From an uncultured Rhodospirillales bacterium (GTDB lineage Bacteria; Pseudomonadota; Alphaproteobacteria; Acetobacterales; Acetobacteraceae), in contig CAIPLM010000277.1 in NCBI GenBank assembly GCA_903865895.1, positions 1 to 45,786 of the forward strand: a stretch of 45,786 bases of DNA. Reading direction: 5' to 3'. Made by a program: the position numbers and the translations under genes. The notes under the pieces were generated by a model. The model saw nothing but the letters and a program-made list of their open reading frames with translations. It was not told the DNA's origin and made no database searches. Positions 6,954-15,535 of this stretch are shown one piece after another (the stretch's first letter is position 1; each line of letters begins with the position of its first letter).

Positions 6954-9116
6954 TCAGGCGTCCGGCACCGTAAATTTTGCGGGATCGGCAAACCGGCGCA
7001 CCACATTGGCGGTCAGCCGGCTCAACGCGCTATCGCCGCCATTCACCATAAGGCTCCCCACATAGGTCATCGAGCCGACCGAGAACACCGCGCCCCCCGC
7101 ATGGGTTTCAAAGAACGTCATATCCGCGCAGGACCAATCCTCCTGCGGCAGGGGATGGCGGTGCACCAGCATGTCCTCGTTCACCCAGGCATAGTCGGGG
7201 TGAATCACGATACCCTTGGCAACCACCAGCGCATGCGGAGGCGTGCCGTATTTCGGGTTCACGCTGTCAAGCTCGAAGCCCGCCGCGCCGCCACCCATAT
7301 AGCCGGCGGTGCCGAACTTGACCCCCGGCGTCACGTCCAACCCCTCGCGCATGAAGGCCACGCGGGGGTCCTGCATGCCGTCGATGAAATGATAGGGGAA
7401 GCCGAGATGGCGGCCCTGGGTGGAGAAGCTGATGCCCACCAGCTTGTGGCTGGAGCGCCCGATGCGCCGCCACAGCCCGCCGTAGCCGCCGCCGAACTGG
7501 TGATAGCTCTCGCCCGGCATCGCCTCCCACACGCGGATGCCGCCCTCGGCGCGGCGCACCTCCAGCGTCTCTGGTTGCTCTGGCGAGGGCTCGGCGCGCC
7601 AGTAGAATCCGTTGCCGCCGAGATACATCAACCGGCCGCCCATCCCGAGATGGTCCTCGAAGGCCTGCATCATCCGTTCGGAATGATATTCCGGGTGCTG
7701 CCCGGCGATCACCACGCGATAGGGCGCCAGTGCCGCCACACCCTCGTCATGGAGGTCATGATCGGTGATGACGTCATGCTCCATGCCGATGGTGTGCAAC
7801 CACTGGTCGATATAGCTCTCGGAGACCCAGCGCGCGGTGCCGGAGCCGCCCTCGATGGGGTCCATCAGCGCGAACTGGCGCGGCCTGGTGTCGAGCATCG
7901 GGCGGGCTTGCGTCATCAGCGCCACGCCGGAGCCGTCGGCATGGTGGTTGTAGCAGGAGAGGCCGAATTGCGGGTTCATGTCCGGCGTCTCGGGCAACGC
8001 ACCCCAGGCAGCGGCGCGGGCGGCGATCTCGGCGCCACGGCCGGGGCGCACGTAGCAGCCATAGACCTGGTAGGAGAAGGTCGGGATCAGCAACACCACG
8101 TCGGAGCGCGGCTTCGCCGGACGAACGACGAAGGGGATGTAGTCCTCGCCCGCGTCGTTCTTGATATGCGCGGCATAGAGCCCGCTCGGCCAGTCCGCCG
8201 GCACGGTGAGCGCGAAGCTCTCCCGCCAGCCCAGCGGCCCCTGGTCGTCGTCATGGAAATGGATGGCGCCGTACTGGGCGGGGGCGGATTTCCAGTCATG
8301 CACCGCGCCGGTCCAATTGGAGCCGGTCATCGCCCGGGTCGGCAGGTTGACGAGGCGGGCGTGGGCGGCGTGCGAGCCGATGTCGGTGGCGGTCTGGCTG
8401 CCCATGCCCAGGCTGAAATCCCACTCGGCATGGGCGGCGCCGCTGGGGCCGCGCAGGCTGGGGCGCTCGATCTTGCCGTTGAAATGCGCGCTGGCCGGGG
8501 CGTTGCCCTCGGGCGGCAGGGCGGCGAGGAACACTTCGGCGGCGCCCCTCGGCGGCGGCGCGGCTTGGCCGGCGGCCCGGCCGGCGTCGGCCAGCGGCGC
8601 GAGCGGCGCCTGGGTGATTTGCAGCCCGCCATCGCGACCGATCGCCGCGGTCAGCCGATACCAGCGGTGCGGATGCAGCTTCTGCCGCACCTCCGCCCGC
8701 TGCAGCGCCCCATCCGGCCCGCTCGCCTCCACCATGGCGCCGCCCTCCGGCCCGATGCCGAGCGCGCACTGCCAGGCGCCTATCTTGAGCGCGACGATCC
8801 CCTGGCGGCCCTTGCGCGGCGTGGTCGGCCAGATCGTCGCGGTCAGTACGACGCCACCATGCAGGTCCGCCTGCAAGGCGGGCACATGGCCGAAACTGCC
8901 GAGATGCGCTTCCTGCTCCAGCCCGTCCCGCGGCCCATCGATCGGGCTTGCCATCGCCACCTCGGCATAGCCCGGCCCGGCGGGATTGGGGTCGGCGCAG
9001 AGATGGCGCACGAAGCGGACGCTGAACGGGCGGCTGCCGGCGCTCGAAACCATGAAACGGATCGCGCCGCCCTGCTTGGCGCTCCAGCGATCAGTGTATC
9101 CGGTGAGGGCATGCAT
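6954..9116 (-). CDS. N,N-dimethylformamidase-like large subunit (amidohydrolase)
   Basis: A 720-residue protein resembling the large subunit of N,N-dimethylformamidase, which hydrolyses dimethylformamide to formate and dimethylamine using mononuclear iron. The N-terminal ~270 residues look like a LamG/concanavalin-type beta-sandwich. The C-terminal catalytic part includes VVLLIPTFSYQVYG, SCYNHHADGSG, ESYIDQWLH and AGQHPEYHSERMM. In the characterised enzyme iron is held by two tyrosines and a glutamate; plausible equivalents are Y349 or Y352, Y389 and E476, assigned by eye only. The start was chosen for GAGGAG upstream; a longer reading would cross the divergent gene. The small subunit found in classical operons is not present nearby. 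The true substrate may be another formamide or amide. Confidence 0.82.
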   Translation of the reverse strand: MHALTGYTDRWSAKQGGAIRFMVSSAGSRPFSVRFVRHLCADPNPAGPGYAEVAMASPIDGPRDGLEQEAHLGSFGHVPALQADLHGGVVLTATIWPTTPRKGRQGIVALKIGAWQCALGIGPEGGAMVEASGPDGALQRAEVRQKLHPHRWYRLTAAIGRDGGLQITQAPLAPLADAGRAAGQAAPPPRGAAEVFLAALPPEGNAPASAHFNGKIERPSLRGPSGAAHAEWDFSLGMGSQTATDIGSHAAHARLVNLPTRAMTGSNWTGAVHDWKSAPAQYGAIHFHDDDQGPLGWRESFALTVPADWPSGLYAAHIKNDAGEDYIPFVVRPAKPRSDVVLLIPTFSYQVYGCYVRPGRGAEIAARAAAWGALPETPDMNPQFGLSCYNHHADGSGVALMTQARPMLDTRPRQFALMDPIEGGSGTARWVSESYIDQWLHTIGMEHDVITDHDLHDEGVAALAPYRVVIAGQHPEYHSERMMQAFEDHLGMGGRLMYLGGNGFYWRAEPSPEQPETLEVRRAEGGIRVWEAMPGESYHQFGGGYGGLWRRIGRSSHKLVGISFSTQGRHLGFPYHFIDGMQDPRVAFMREGLDVTPGVKFGTAGYMGGGAAGFELDSVNPKYGTPPHALVVAKGIVIHPDYAWVNEDMLVHRHPLPQEDWSCADMTFFETHAGGAVFSVGSMTYVGSLMVNGGDSALSRLTANVVRRFADPAKFTVPDA

Positions 9117-9230
9117 CGGCGGTCTCCTCGCGCTTGAGGCGGCGATGGTAACGCCGTGAAGCGCACACGCAAGCCACTGGCCCCGGCGCGCGATCCCGCC
9201 AATACTCGCGGCCGAACGCGGGAGGCTCGC

Positions 9231-10265
9231 ATGGACAGGATGGGGATCGGCTTGATCGGCTGCGGCGGCATCGCCCGCTCCGCGCATCTGCCGGCGATAG
9301 CGGCGCTGCGCGAACACGTAGACCTGCGCGCCACCGCCGACGTCGACGCCCATGCCGCCGAGGCCGCCGCCGCGCCCTGGGGAGCGGCCCATTCCACCGA
9401 CTACCGGGCCGTGCTGGCGCGGCCCGATATCGCCGCGGTGATCGTCGCCAGCCCCGAATATCTCCACGCCGAGCAGGTCTCGGCCGCCGCCGCCGCCGGC
9501 AAGCACGTGCTGTGCGAAAAGCCGCTTGCGCGCACGCTCGCCGAGGCCGACCGCATGATCGATGCCTGCGCGGCCGCCGGCGTGCATCTGCTGATCGGCC
9601 ATAGCCGCCGCTTCACCCGCCGCTACATGGAAATCCGCGCCGCGATCGAGCGTGGCGAAATCGGCGCGGTGCGGCTGCTGCGCGAGAATGAGCGCCGCTC
9701 GCGCGGCCGCCCGCAAATCTGGTGGTCCCCGGCGCATTGGACCGGAAATCCGCAGATTTCCGGCGGTGCGCCGATGATCAACGCCATCCATGAGACCGAC
9801 CTGCTGCGCTGGTTCAGCGGCCAGGAGGCGGAGAGCGTGCAGGCGGAAATCAACGTCACCATCGCCGAAAACCCGGGGGTGATCGATTTCATCAGCCTCA
9901 CCGTGCGCTTCAAGGGCGGCGCCATCGGCTCGGCCGAGGTGCTCAACAACACGCCGCCCGGCTACCCCGCCTTCCACCAGCTCGACATCTACGGCACGTC
10001 AGGCGCCATTCGCGCGCGCGACCACGATCTCACCGGCCTCGCCCGCTTCACCGATGCCGGCACCGAGTATCCCGCGCAGTACGAAATGCTGCTGCACAAC
10101 CTGCCGGCCTATGCGCGCGAACTCGCCGAACTGGTTGACGCGATCCGCCAAGACCGGCCGCTGGTGATGCCGCCCAGCGAGGCGCGGGCGGCGCTGGCGA
10201 TTACGCTCGCCGCCATCCGCTCCGCCCATGAAGGCCGCGCGATCGCGATGGGAGAACTGGCATGA
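9231..10265 (+). CDS. Gfo/Idh/MocA-family NAD(P)-dependent oxidoreductase
   Basis: A 344-residue sugar or inositol-type dehydrogenase. The N-terminal Rossmann fold has GCGGIA at 10-15, and the family's catalytic EKP motif is at 96-98 (VLCEKPLART). The C-terminal alpha/beta domain has GGAPMINAIHETDLLRWFSG, carrying the conserved histidine-aspartate segment. Start chosen at 9231 because GGGAGG lies six bases before it. It is divergent from the formamidase-like gene (114 bases between starts) and overlaps the next gene by four bases. The substrate cannot be read from sequence; members oxidise or reduce sugars and cyclitols. Confidence 0.92.
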   Translation: MDRMGIGLIGCGGIARSAHLPAIAALREHVDLRATADVDAHAAEAAAAPWGAAHSTDYRAVLARPDIAAVIVASPEYLHAEQVSAAAAAGKHVLCEKPLARTLAEADRMIDACAAAGVHLLIGHSRRFTRRYMEIRAAIERGEIGAVRLLRENERRSRGRPQIWWSPAHWTGNPQISGGAPMINAIHETDLLRWFSGQEAESVQAEINVTIAENPGVIDFISLTVRFKGGAIGSAEVLNNTPPGYPAFHQLDIYGTSGAIRARDHDLTGLARFTDAGTEYPAQYEMLLHNLPAYARELAELVDAIRQDRPLVMPPSEARAALAITLAAIRSAHEGRAIAMGELA

Positions 10266-11131
10266 TCTCGCTCGGCATCATCGGCAACGGCCACCACGCC
10301 CAGGCCCTGCGCGGCCACGGCGCGCCGCTCGGCGGCATCCGTCTCGTCGATACGCCCGCCCGTTCCTGGCGGGACATTACCGAAGACCCCGCACTTGCCG
10401 CCGTGCTGGTTGATCTGCCGGGCGAGGAGGGATTGGCGGCGATCATCGCGGCGCTCAAGGCCGGCAAGACCGTCATCAGCGGTCCCGCGCCTGCGCGCAC
10501 GGAAGCTGACCTCGCCGCCCTTCGCGACGCGCTCGCCGGTGGCGGCACCCTGTTGCCCTGTGCCGACCTCACCCACGGCGAAGCCGCCCGCCGCGGCCTG
10601 GCCGCCATCGCCGACCCCGCTTTCGGCAAACTCACCTCACTCTACATCGCCATCCGCCAGCCCCGCGGCCCCGGCGACGTACTGGAAGACCTCGCGCCCG
10701 AAGCCGTCGCCTTCATCACGGCTGCCATCCCCGACGACTTCCCAACCGTGCGCGTCACCGCCGGTGCCCTGTTCGGCGCCGAACGCGACAGCGCGGTGAT
10801 CCTGCTGCGCAGCTCGAACGATGTCGTCGTCACAATTGAACTCGCCAAATGCCTCCCCGCCGGCCTCCCTGCGCCTGGGCTCGGCGAAGTGGAGATCGAT
10901 GCCATCGGCACCCAGCAGGCACTGCGCATCACGCCGCTCGACAGCGCCGTGCGCATCCACCGCGACGATGGCGCTGACGTGCGCCCCTGGCTTGACGCCG
11001 CGGTGCTGGCCATGCTGCGCGAGGTGGAGGCGCCTCCGGCCGGCGCGGCCGACCGCATTGTCCGCACCCATGCGGTGATGGCCGCGATCCGCGCGGATGC
11101 CGGTGAGGGGAATGGGGAGGCCCTGCCCTGA
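10262..11131 (+). CDS. Degenerate Gfo/Idh/MocA-like protein
   Basis: A 289-residue protein that begins with a Gfo/Idh-like nucleotide-binding strand (LGIIGNGHHAQAL, glycine motif at 8-10) and keeps the fold rhythm, but where active members have EKP it reads VISGPAPART (G74-P75-A76). The catalytic lysine is therefore missing. It is also about 55 residues shorter than its neighbour. Its ATG overlaps the stop of the upstream Gfo/Idh gene in an ATGA, so the two are made together. It may be a non-catalytic partner subunit or a substrate-binding paralogue. The reading frame is intact, which argues against a decaying pseudogene. Confidence 0.75.
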   Translation: MISLGIIGNGHHAQALRGHGAPLGGIRLVDTPARSWRDITEDPALAAVLVDLPGEEGLAAIIAALKAGKTVISGPAPARTEADLAALRDALAGGGTLLPCADLTHGEAARRGLAAIADPAFGKLTSLYIAIRQPRGPGDVLEDLAPEAVAFITAAIPDDFPTVRVTAGALFGAERDSAVILLRSSNDVVVTIELAKCLPAGLPAPGLGEVEIDAIGTQQALRITPLDSAVRIHRDDGADVRPWLDAAVLAMLREVEAPPAGAADRIVRTHAVMAAIRADAGEGNGEALP

Positions 11132-11209
11132 TCAACCAGGAAGCTGAGGGTCTGCCCGGCACTAAGTGCGGTTAGGCCATTCGCATCTGCGCGATACCCG
11201 GTTGGACAC

Positions 11210-12079
11210 TCAGGCCGCCGCCATCTCCAGCCGTTCGGCATCTTGGGCGCGGCGCATGGTGGCGGCTTTGCGCGCATCCTCGCGCCGCTTGATCAGCTCA
11301 TAGACGATCGTGCCCGCTACCGTGACGGCGATGATGGTCACCGCCAGCGCGCTGATCGCCGGCGTTGAGCCCTGACGCACCCGCCCAGCCAGCACGGTGG
11401 TCAGCGTCTTGTCGGCGAGGATGGCGAAGGTGGTGGTGTTGTAGTTCTCGAAGCTGGAGAGGAACGCCATCACCGAGGCCGAAAGGATCGCCGGGCGCAG
11501 ATAGGGGATCAGGATATGCCGGAACACCTGCGCATTGCTCGCCCCAAGATCGAGCCCCGCCTCCTCCAGCGCATGATCGAAGCGCTGCAGGCGGGAGAGG
11601 AAGATCAGCATGCAATAGGCTGAAATGAAGGAGGACTGGCCGAGGCTGGCCAGGATGAGCCCGTCATACAGGAAGGATGCACCAGTTGCGGCAGTGAAAT
11701 CCTTCCAGAAAATCACCGTTGAAATGCCGATGATCACCCCGGGTGTCAGCACCGGCGAGACCACGACGATGTAGTAGTAGTTGCGCAGCCGCGGCAGCAC
11801 CTGATGCATCAGGATGGCGCCGGCGAGCCCGCAGGGCACCGATATCAGCACCACGAGCACGCCGATGCGCAGACTGTTCTGCAGCCCGATCATCATGTCC
11901 TTGTCGGCGAACAGGATGCGGAACCACTCCAGCGTGAACCCCTCGAACGGCATCACCGCGGGATAGGGCGAGGTGTTGAACGCGGTGATGCTCATGATCA
12001 CCAGCGGCCCGAACAAATAGGCGAAGAACACCACGAGGTAGAAACCGACCATGATGCGGTTGATCATGCGGGAGTTCAT
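11210..12079 (-). CDS. ABC transporter permease, polyamine type (PotC-like)
   Basis: A 289-residue inner-membrane permease of the spermidine/putrescine importer type, with about six hydrophobic helices. The cytoplasmic EAA loop that contacts the ATPase is at about 172-195 (EEAGLDLGASNAQVFRHI and following PYLRP). It is the last gene of a four-gene operon in the order binding protein, ATPase, permease, permease. It starts 22 bases after the previous permease. It converges with the degenerate Gfo/Idh gene, leaving a 78-base gap in which I see no clear terminator. Substrate is predicted only at the level of polyamine or related cation. Confidence 0.93.
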   Translation of the reverse strand: MNSRMINRIMVGFYLVVFFAYLFGPLVIMSITAFNTSPYPAVMPFEGFTLEWFRILFADKDMMIGLQNSLRIGVLVVLISVPCGLAGAILMHQVLPRLRNYYYIVVVSPVLTPGVIIGISTVIFWKDFTAATGASFLYDGLILASLGQSSFISAYCMLIFLSRLQRFDHALEEAGLDLGASNAQVFRHILIPYLRPAILSASVMAFLSSFENYNTTTFAILADKTLTTVLAGRVRQGSTPAISALAVTIIAVTVAGTIVYELIKRREDARKAATMRRAQDAERLEMAAA

Positions 12080-12101
12080 CGCGGGACTCCGCGTGCGATC
12101 T

Positions 12102-13118
12102 TCATCGCGTGATCTCCACCAGGCTCAGCTTGCCGATCCGCATCACCGCCAGCACGAAGGCAATACAGGTCAGCAGCAAAATCAGCGCGTAGGCCGAGCC
12201 CTGCGGCCAGTGGAAGGCCTGGTAGAACCGGTCATACACAATCGGCGTGAACCACAGCGAACGCGGCCCGCCCAGCACCAGCGGCGCCGCCAGCGCCCCC
12301 GCCGTCAGCATGAACACCAGTGTGCAGCCCGAGGCGATGCCCGGCCGCGCAAACGGCATCACCACGAAGAGATGGATATGCCACCACGGTGCACCGAGGT
12401 CCCGCGCCGCCTCGATCTGCGCCTTCGGCATCGCCTCGATGGCGTTGTAGAGCGGGAACACCATCAGCAGCATGTAGGCGTAGCCGAGCCCGGCATACAT
12501 GCCGACGTCGAGACCGAGAAAATCGATCGGCTCCGCCACCAGCCCGCCGGCCAGCAGCAGCTTGTTGATCAACCCGGAACTCGCAAACATCACCCGAAAC
12601 GCGAAGGCGCGCAGGATCTCGTTCACCCAGTACGGCGTGATCAGCAGCAGCAGCAGAAACCGCACCCGTGCCGCCCCCGCCACCTGCGCCATATAGAAGG
12701 CGAGCGGGTAGCACAGCGCGAAATTGGCGAACGTCACCACGATGGAGGCGACGATGGTCTGCCAGAACGCCCGCAAATGCACGGTGTTCCAATTGGCCGA
12801 GCTGGTCGGGCTCCCGTAGAGGAAATAGTGGTAGTTCTGTAGCGAATAGACGTCCCGCGGGCCGAAGGTCTGCGAGGGCGGCAGTTTCGGGCGGAACGAC
12901 AGCTCGATCATGAACAGTTGCGGCAGCACGATCATGAACACCGCCCAGGCGAGCACGGCGATCAGCAGAAACAGCCCGATCGGCACGCCGTTGCGTTGGA
13001 AATAGCCGGGCCCCTGCACCAGGCCGAGCCGCCGCTCGCGCCGGGCGATCCACAGGAACATCGCCAGCACCACCACCGGCAATGCGAGCACGAAAGGATG
13101 GCCGACCGATGCCAGCAT
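12102..13118 (-). CDS. ABC transporter permease, polyamine type (PotB-like)
   Basis: A 338-residue permease and partner of the PotC-like protein. It has a longer N terminus than typical PotB: an extra hydrophobic segment at about 8-25 and an arginine-rich loop (ARRERR) before the usual first helix at about 46-68. The EAA loop is at 236-259 (IEAARDLGAPWWHIHL and following). The gene begins three bases after the ATPase stop, consistent with coupled translation. It forms the transmembrane channel with the next gene product. Confidence 0.93.
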   Translation of the reverse strand: MLASVGHPFVLALPVVVLAMFLWIARRERRLGLVQGPGYFQRNGVPIGLFLLIAVLAWAVFMIVLPQLFMIELSFRPKLPPSQTFGPRDVYSLQNYHYFLYGSPTSSANWNTVHLRAFWQTIVASIVVTFANFALCYPLAFYMAQVAGAARVRFLLLLLITPYWVNEILRAFAFRVMFASSGLINKLLLAGGLVAEPIDFLGLDVGMYAGLGYAYMLLMVFPLYNAIEAMPKAQIEAARDLGAPWWHIHLFVVMPFARPGIASGCTLVFMLTAGALAAPLVLGGPRSLWFTPIVYDRFYQAFHWPQGSAYALILLLTCIAFVLAVMRIGKLSLVEITR

Positions 13119-13121
13119 GGC

Positions 13122-14186
13122 TCAGCCCGGCGGCAGCACGATGGCGTCGGCGGCATCAAAGCCGAGCCCGACGCGCGCGCCGATCGGCGGCGCCGAGCGC
13201 GTCTCGCCGCCGCCGAGCAACACCAGCAAATGACTGCCGTCATCGGCCCGCAGACCGACATGGGTGAGATTTCCCTCGTAGGCCACCTCGGTCGTCGCGG
13301 CCGTGCAGGCATTCTCGGTGCTGCCGATATGCAGCGCCTCCGGCCGCACGAACAGCACCGCCGGTGCCCCCGCTGTGAGGCCAAGCGGATTGGTGCCGCG
13401 GAAGGCGCCGAGCGGGGTTTCCACCACCGCGAACCCCTCGCCCACTGACGCGACCTTGCCGCGCATCGCGTTGTTCTCGCCGACGAACCCGGCCACGAAG
13501 GCGGTGCGCGGCGCGGTATAGACGCTGCGCCCATCGCCGATCTGCTCGATCCGCCCTGCATTCATCACCGCGATGCGGTCGGACATGGTCAGGGCCTCGC
13601 CCTGGTCATGCGTGATGTAAATGAAGGTGATGCCGACGCGGCGCTGAATGGCGCGCAGCTCATTGCGCATGTGCTGGCGCAGCTTGAGATCGAGCGCCGA
13701 CAGCGGTTCATCGAGCAGCAACACCTGCGGCTCTACCGCGAGCGCACGGGCGATGGCGACGCGCTGGCGCTGGCCGCCGGACAACTCATCGACCTTCTTG
13801 CCCCCCTGGTCGCCGAGCGCGACGAGGTTCAGCAACTCCTCGGCCTTTTTCATGCGGGCGGATTTGCTGGCACCGCGCACCCGCAGCCCATAGGCCACAT
13901 TCTCCGCCACCGTCATCATCGGGAACAGCGCGAGCGACTGGAAAATCAGTGCCGTCGGCCGCTTATTGGCGCCGATGCCGCGCATATCCCGCCCACCGAT
14001 CCGCACCTGCCCAGATGAGGGCTCGATGAACCCGGATATGGTGCGCAGGATCGTGGTCTTGCCGCAGCCGGAAGGGCCGAGGAAGGAGAAGAATTCCCCT
14101 CCCTCGATCTTCAGCGAGGCATTCTCCACCGCGGTGAAGGTGCCGAACCGCACCGTCACCGCCTCGAGTTCGACGTCCGCCGTCAT
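13122..14186 (-). CDS. ABC transporter ATPase, polyamine type (PotA-like)
   Basis: A 354-residue ATP-binding subunit that powers the polyamine-type importer. Walker A is GPSGCGKT (37-44), the Q-loop segment is IFQSLALFPMM, the signature is LSGGQ (135-139), Walker B is LLLDE (156-160), and the H-loop is YITHDQGEAL. The C-terminal ~120 residues form the regulatory TOBE-type region found in PotA/MalK ATPases. The start at 14186 was chosen because the upstream extension is arginine-rich shadow sequence overlapping the binding-protein gene; no strong ribosome-binding site precedes it. Confidence 0.95.
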   Translation of the reverse strand: MTADVELEAVTVRFGTFTAVENASLKIEGGEFFSFLGPSGCGKTTILRTISGFIEPSSGQVRIGGRDMRGIGANKRPTALIFQSLALFPMMTVAENVAYGLRVRGASKSARMKKAEELLNLVALGDQGGKKVDELSGGQRQRVAIARALAVEPQVLLLDEPLSALDLKLRQHMRNELRAIQRRVGITFIYITHDQGEALTMSDRIAVMNAGRIEQIGDGRSVYTAPRTAFVAGFVGENNAMRGKVASVGEGFAVVETPLGAFRGTNPLGLTAGAPAVLFVRPEALHIGSTENACTAATTEVAYEGNLTHVGLRADDGSHLLVLLGGGETRSAPPIGARVGLGFDAADAIVLPPG

Positions 14187-14220
14187 GACCGCGGACGTCC
14201 GTTCGTGATGCCGGGCAACC

Positions 14221-15393
14221 TCACGCCGCCTTGAACTTCTCGGCGTACTGGTTGCGCAGTTCGACAAGCCACGACGACTCCGACGGGCGCGGCCAGATCT
14301 TCGAGAGCGCGTCGTCCGGATAGGCCTCGGAGAAGATCTTCTTCGCCGCCGGCGACAGCAGCGCGTCGGCGCCTTTGGCGACCGGGTTGTAGCCCGAGCC
14401 CTCGGCAACCAGCGCCGAGCCTTCGGCGGAATGCACGAACTTCAGCCACTCATAGGCCTGTTCGACGTTCTTGGCGGTCTTCGGCATCGACCAGCCGTCG
14501 AGCCAGGTGATGGCGCCTTCCTGCGGGGCCATGTAGCTGACCGGCTTGCCCTGCTTCTTCAGCGAGATCGGCGGGCCGTCCCAGGTCTGGCCGATGACGA
14601 CGCCGTTATCGAGCAGGCCCGACTTGGTGTTGTCCGCGCTGTCCCAGAACTGCTTGATCCAGGACTTGTGGGAGATCGCGAAGGGCAGGATCTGGTCGTA
14701 GATCTTCTTGAAGTTCTCTTCGCTCTTGAACGCGTCGAGCATGCGGTTGCTCGGCAGCTTGCCGGTCGCGTCCATCCACAGGCCGATGCCGAGCATCAGC
14801 GAATGCGGGCGGCCCTGCACCTTGCCCTTGTACTTGTCTTCCCACATCGTGCCGTAGGAGAGGGTCTTGTAGTCGAGCGTGGTGAGGTCGGTGCGCCAGG
14901 AAATTGCCTCGGAACCCCAGCAATGCGGCACGTGGTAGAGCTTGCCCTCCCAGGTCCACAAATCGGCCGAGGTCTTGAGGAAGGCCGGCAGAATGGTGTC
15001 GGGCGTCATCCGCTTCATATCGAGCGGCTGCAGCACTTCGAGGTCCTTATAGGCCGGCGCCAGATTGGCGGTGGGCTGGCACAGATCGAACCCGCCGCCG
15101 CCGGTGGCCTGCAGTTTGTTGATCTGCTCCTCGTTCTGGCTGAAAGGGGTGGTGTTGACCTTGATGCCCGTCTTCTTCTCGAAAGTCGGGATCACCGGGT
15201 TGGGCAGCTCGTCGTCCCAGTTCAGCACGTTGAGCACGCCGGAGGAGGACAGCGCGTCCTTCACCACCCAGGGGCCCATCGCGGCAACGGTGCCGATGGC
15301 GGCGCTGCGGCGCAGCAGGATGCGGCGGGTGAAGCCGCGCGCGGCGCGCATGGTCGCCTCGGCGGAGGTTTTGGAGTCAGTCGGCTTGGTCAT
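14221..15393 (-). CDS. Periplasmic binding protein, polyamine type (PotD/PotF-like)
   Basis: A 390-residue extracellular solute-binding protein, first gene of the importer operon. The N terminus has a basic stretch with two arginine pairs, TRRILLRRSAAIG, followed by a hydrophobic segment, so Tat-dependent export is possible. The mature protein opens with VLNVLNWDDELPNPVIPTFE, the strand seen in PotD/PotF-type proteins, and GGGGFDLCQPT. AGGAGA precedes the chosen ATG. It supplies the ligand to the PotB/PotC-like permeases encoded downstream. An inverted-repeat cluster lies 70-95 bases upstream. Confidence 0.9.
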   Translation of the reverse strand: MTKPTDSKTSAEATMRAARGFTRRILLRRSAAIGTVAAMGPWVVKDALSSSGVLNVLNWDDELPNPVIPTFEKKTGIKVNTTPFSQNEEQINKLQATGGGGFDLCQPTANLAPAYKDLEVLQPLDMKRMTPDTILPAFLKTSADLWTWEGKLYHVPHCWGSEAISWRTDLTTLDYKTLSYGTMWEDKYKGKVQGRPHSLMLGIGLWMDATGKLPSNRMLDAFKSEENFKKIYDQILPFAISHKSWIKQFWDSADNTKSGLLDNGVVIGQTWDGPPISLKKQGKPVSYMAPQEGAITWLDGWSMPKTAKNVEQAYEWLKFVHSAEGSALVAEGSGYNPVAKGADALLSPAAKKIFSEAYPDDALSKIWPRPSESSWLVELRNQYAEKFKAA

Positions 15394-15461
15394 CGGCCAG
15401 GTCTCCTGTTGTTGACGGTGGCCATGTCCTAGCAGGAATCGGGCCGCTCCTGCGTCATGAA

Positions 15462-15486
15462 GAAATCGTGACATGATTTCGAAATC
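15462..15486. promoter_or_regulatory. Candidate operator: three GAAATC half-sites
   Basis: GAAATC occurs at 15462-15467 and 15481-15486, with its reverse complement GATTTC at 15475-15480. The last two abut as a perfect 12-base palindrome, GATTTCGAAATC. The cluster lies 69-93 bases upstream of the binding-protein start, where a promoter for the importer operon is expected. A regulator is not identified in the window. Confidence 0.45.
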
Positions 15487-15505
15487 GGTCTAAATAAAGC
15501 CTGAA

Positions 15506-15527
15506 ATTTGGGCAGTTTATGCCAAAT
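15506..15527 (-). terminator. Weak hairpin downstream of the polysaccharide deacetylase
   Basis: ATTTGG-GCA (15506-15514) pairs with TGCCAAAT (15520-15527), leaving one bulged base and a five-base loop. It begins nine bases past the deacetylase stop. No run of T follows on the minus strand, so factor-independent termination is uncertain. Confidence 0.35.
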
Positions 15528-15535
15528 CCGCTCGA

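Noticed and set aside
7101-9137. Long plus-strand open frame opposite the formamidase-like gene
   Set aside because: No motif or ribosome-binding site; the minus strand carries coherent enzyme motifs over the whole length.
10262-11131. Pseudogene call for the degenerate Gfo/Idh gene
   Set aside because: The frame is uninterrupted, has start overlap with its neighbour and retains codon bias, so loss of the EKP motif alone does not make it a pseudogene.
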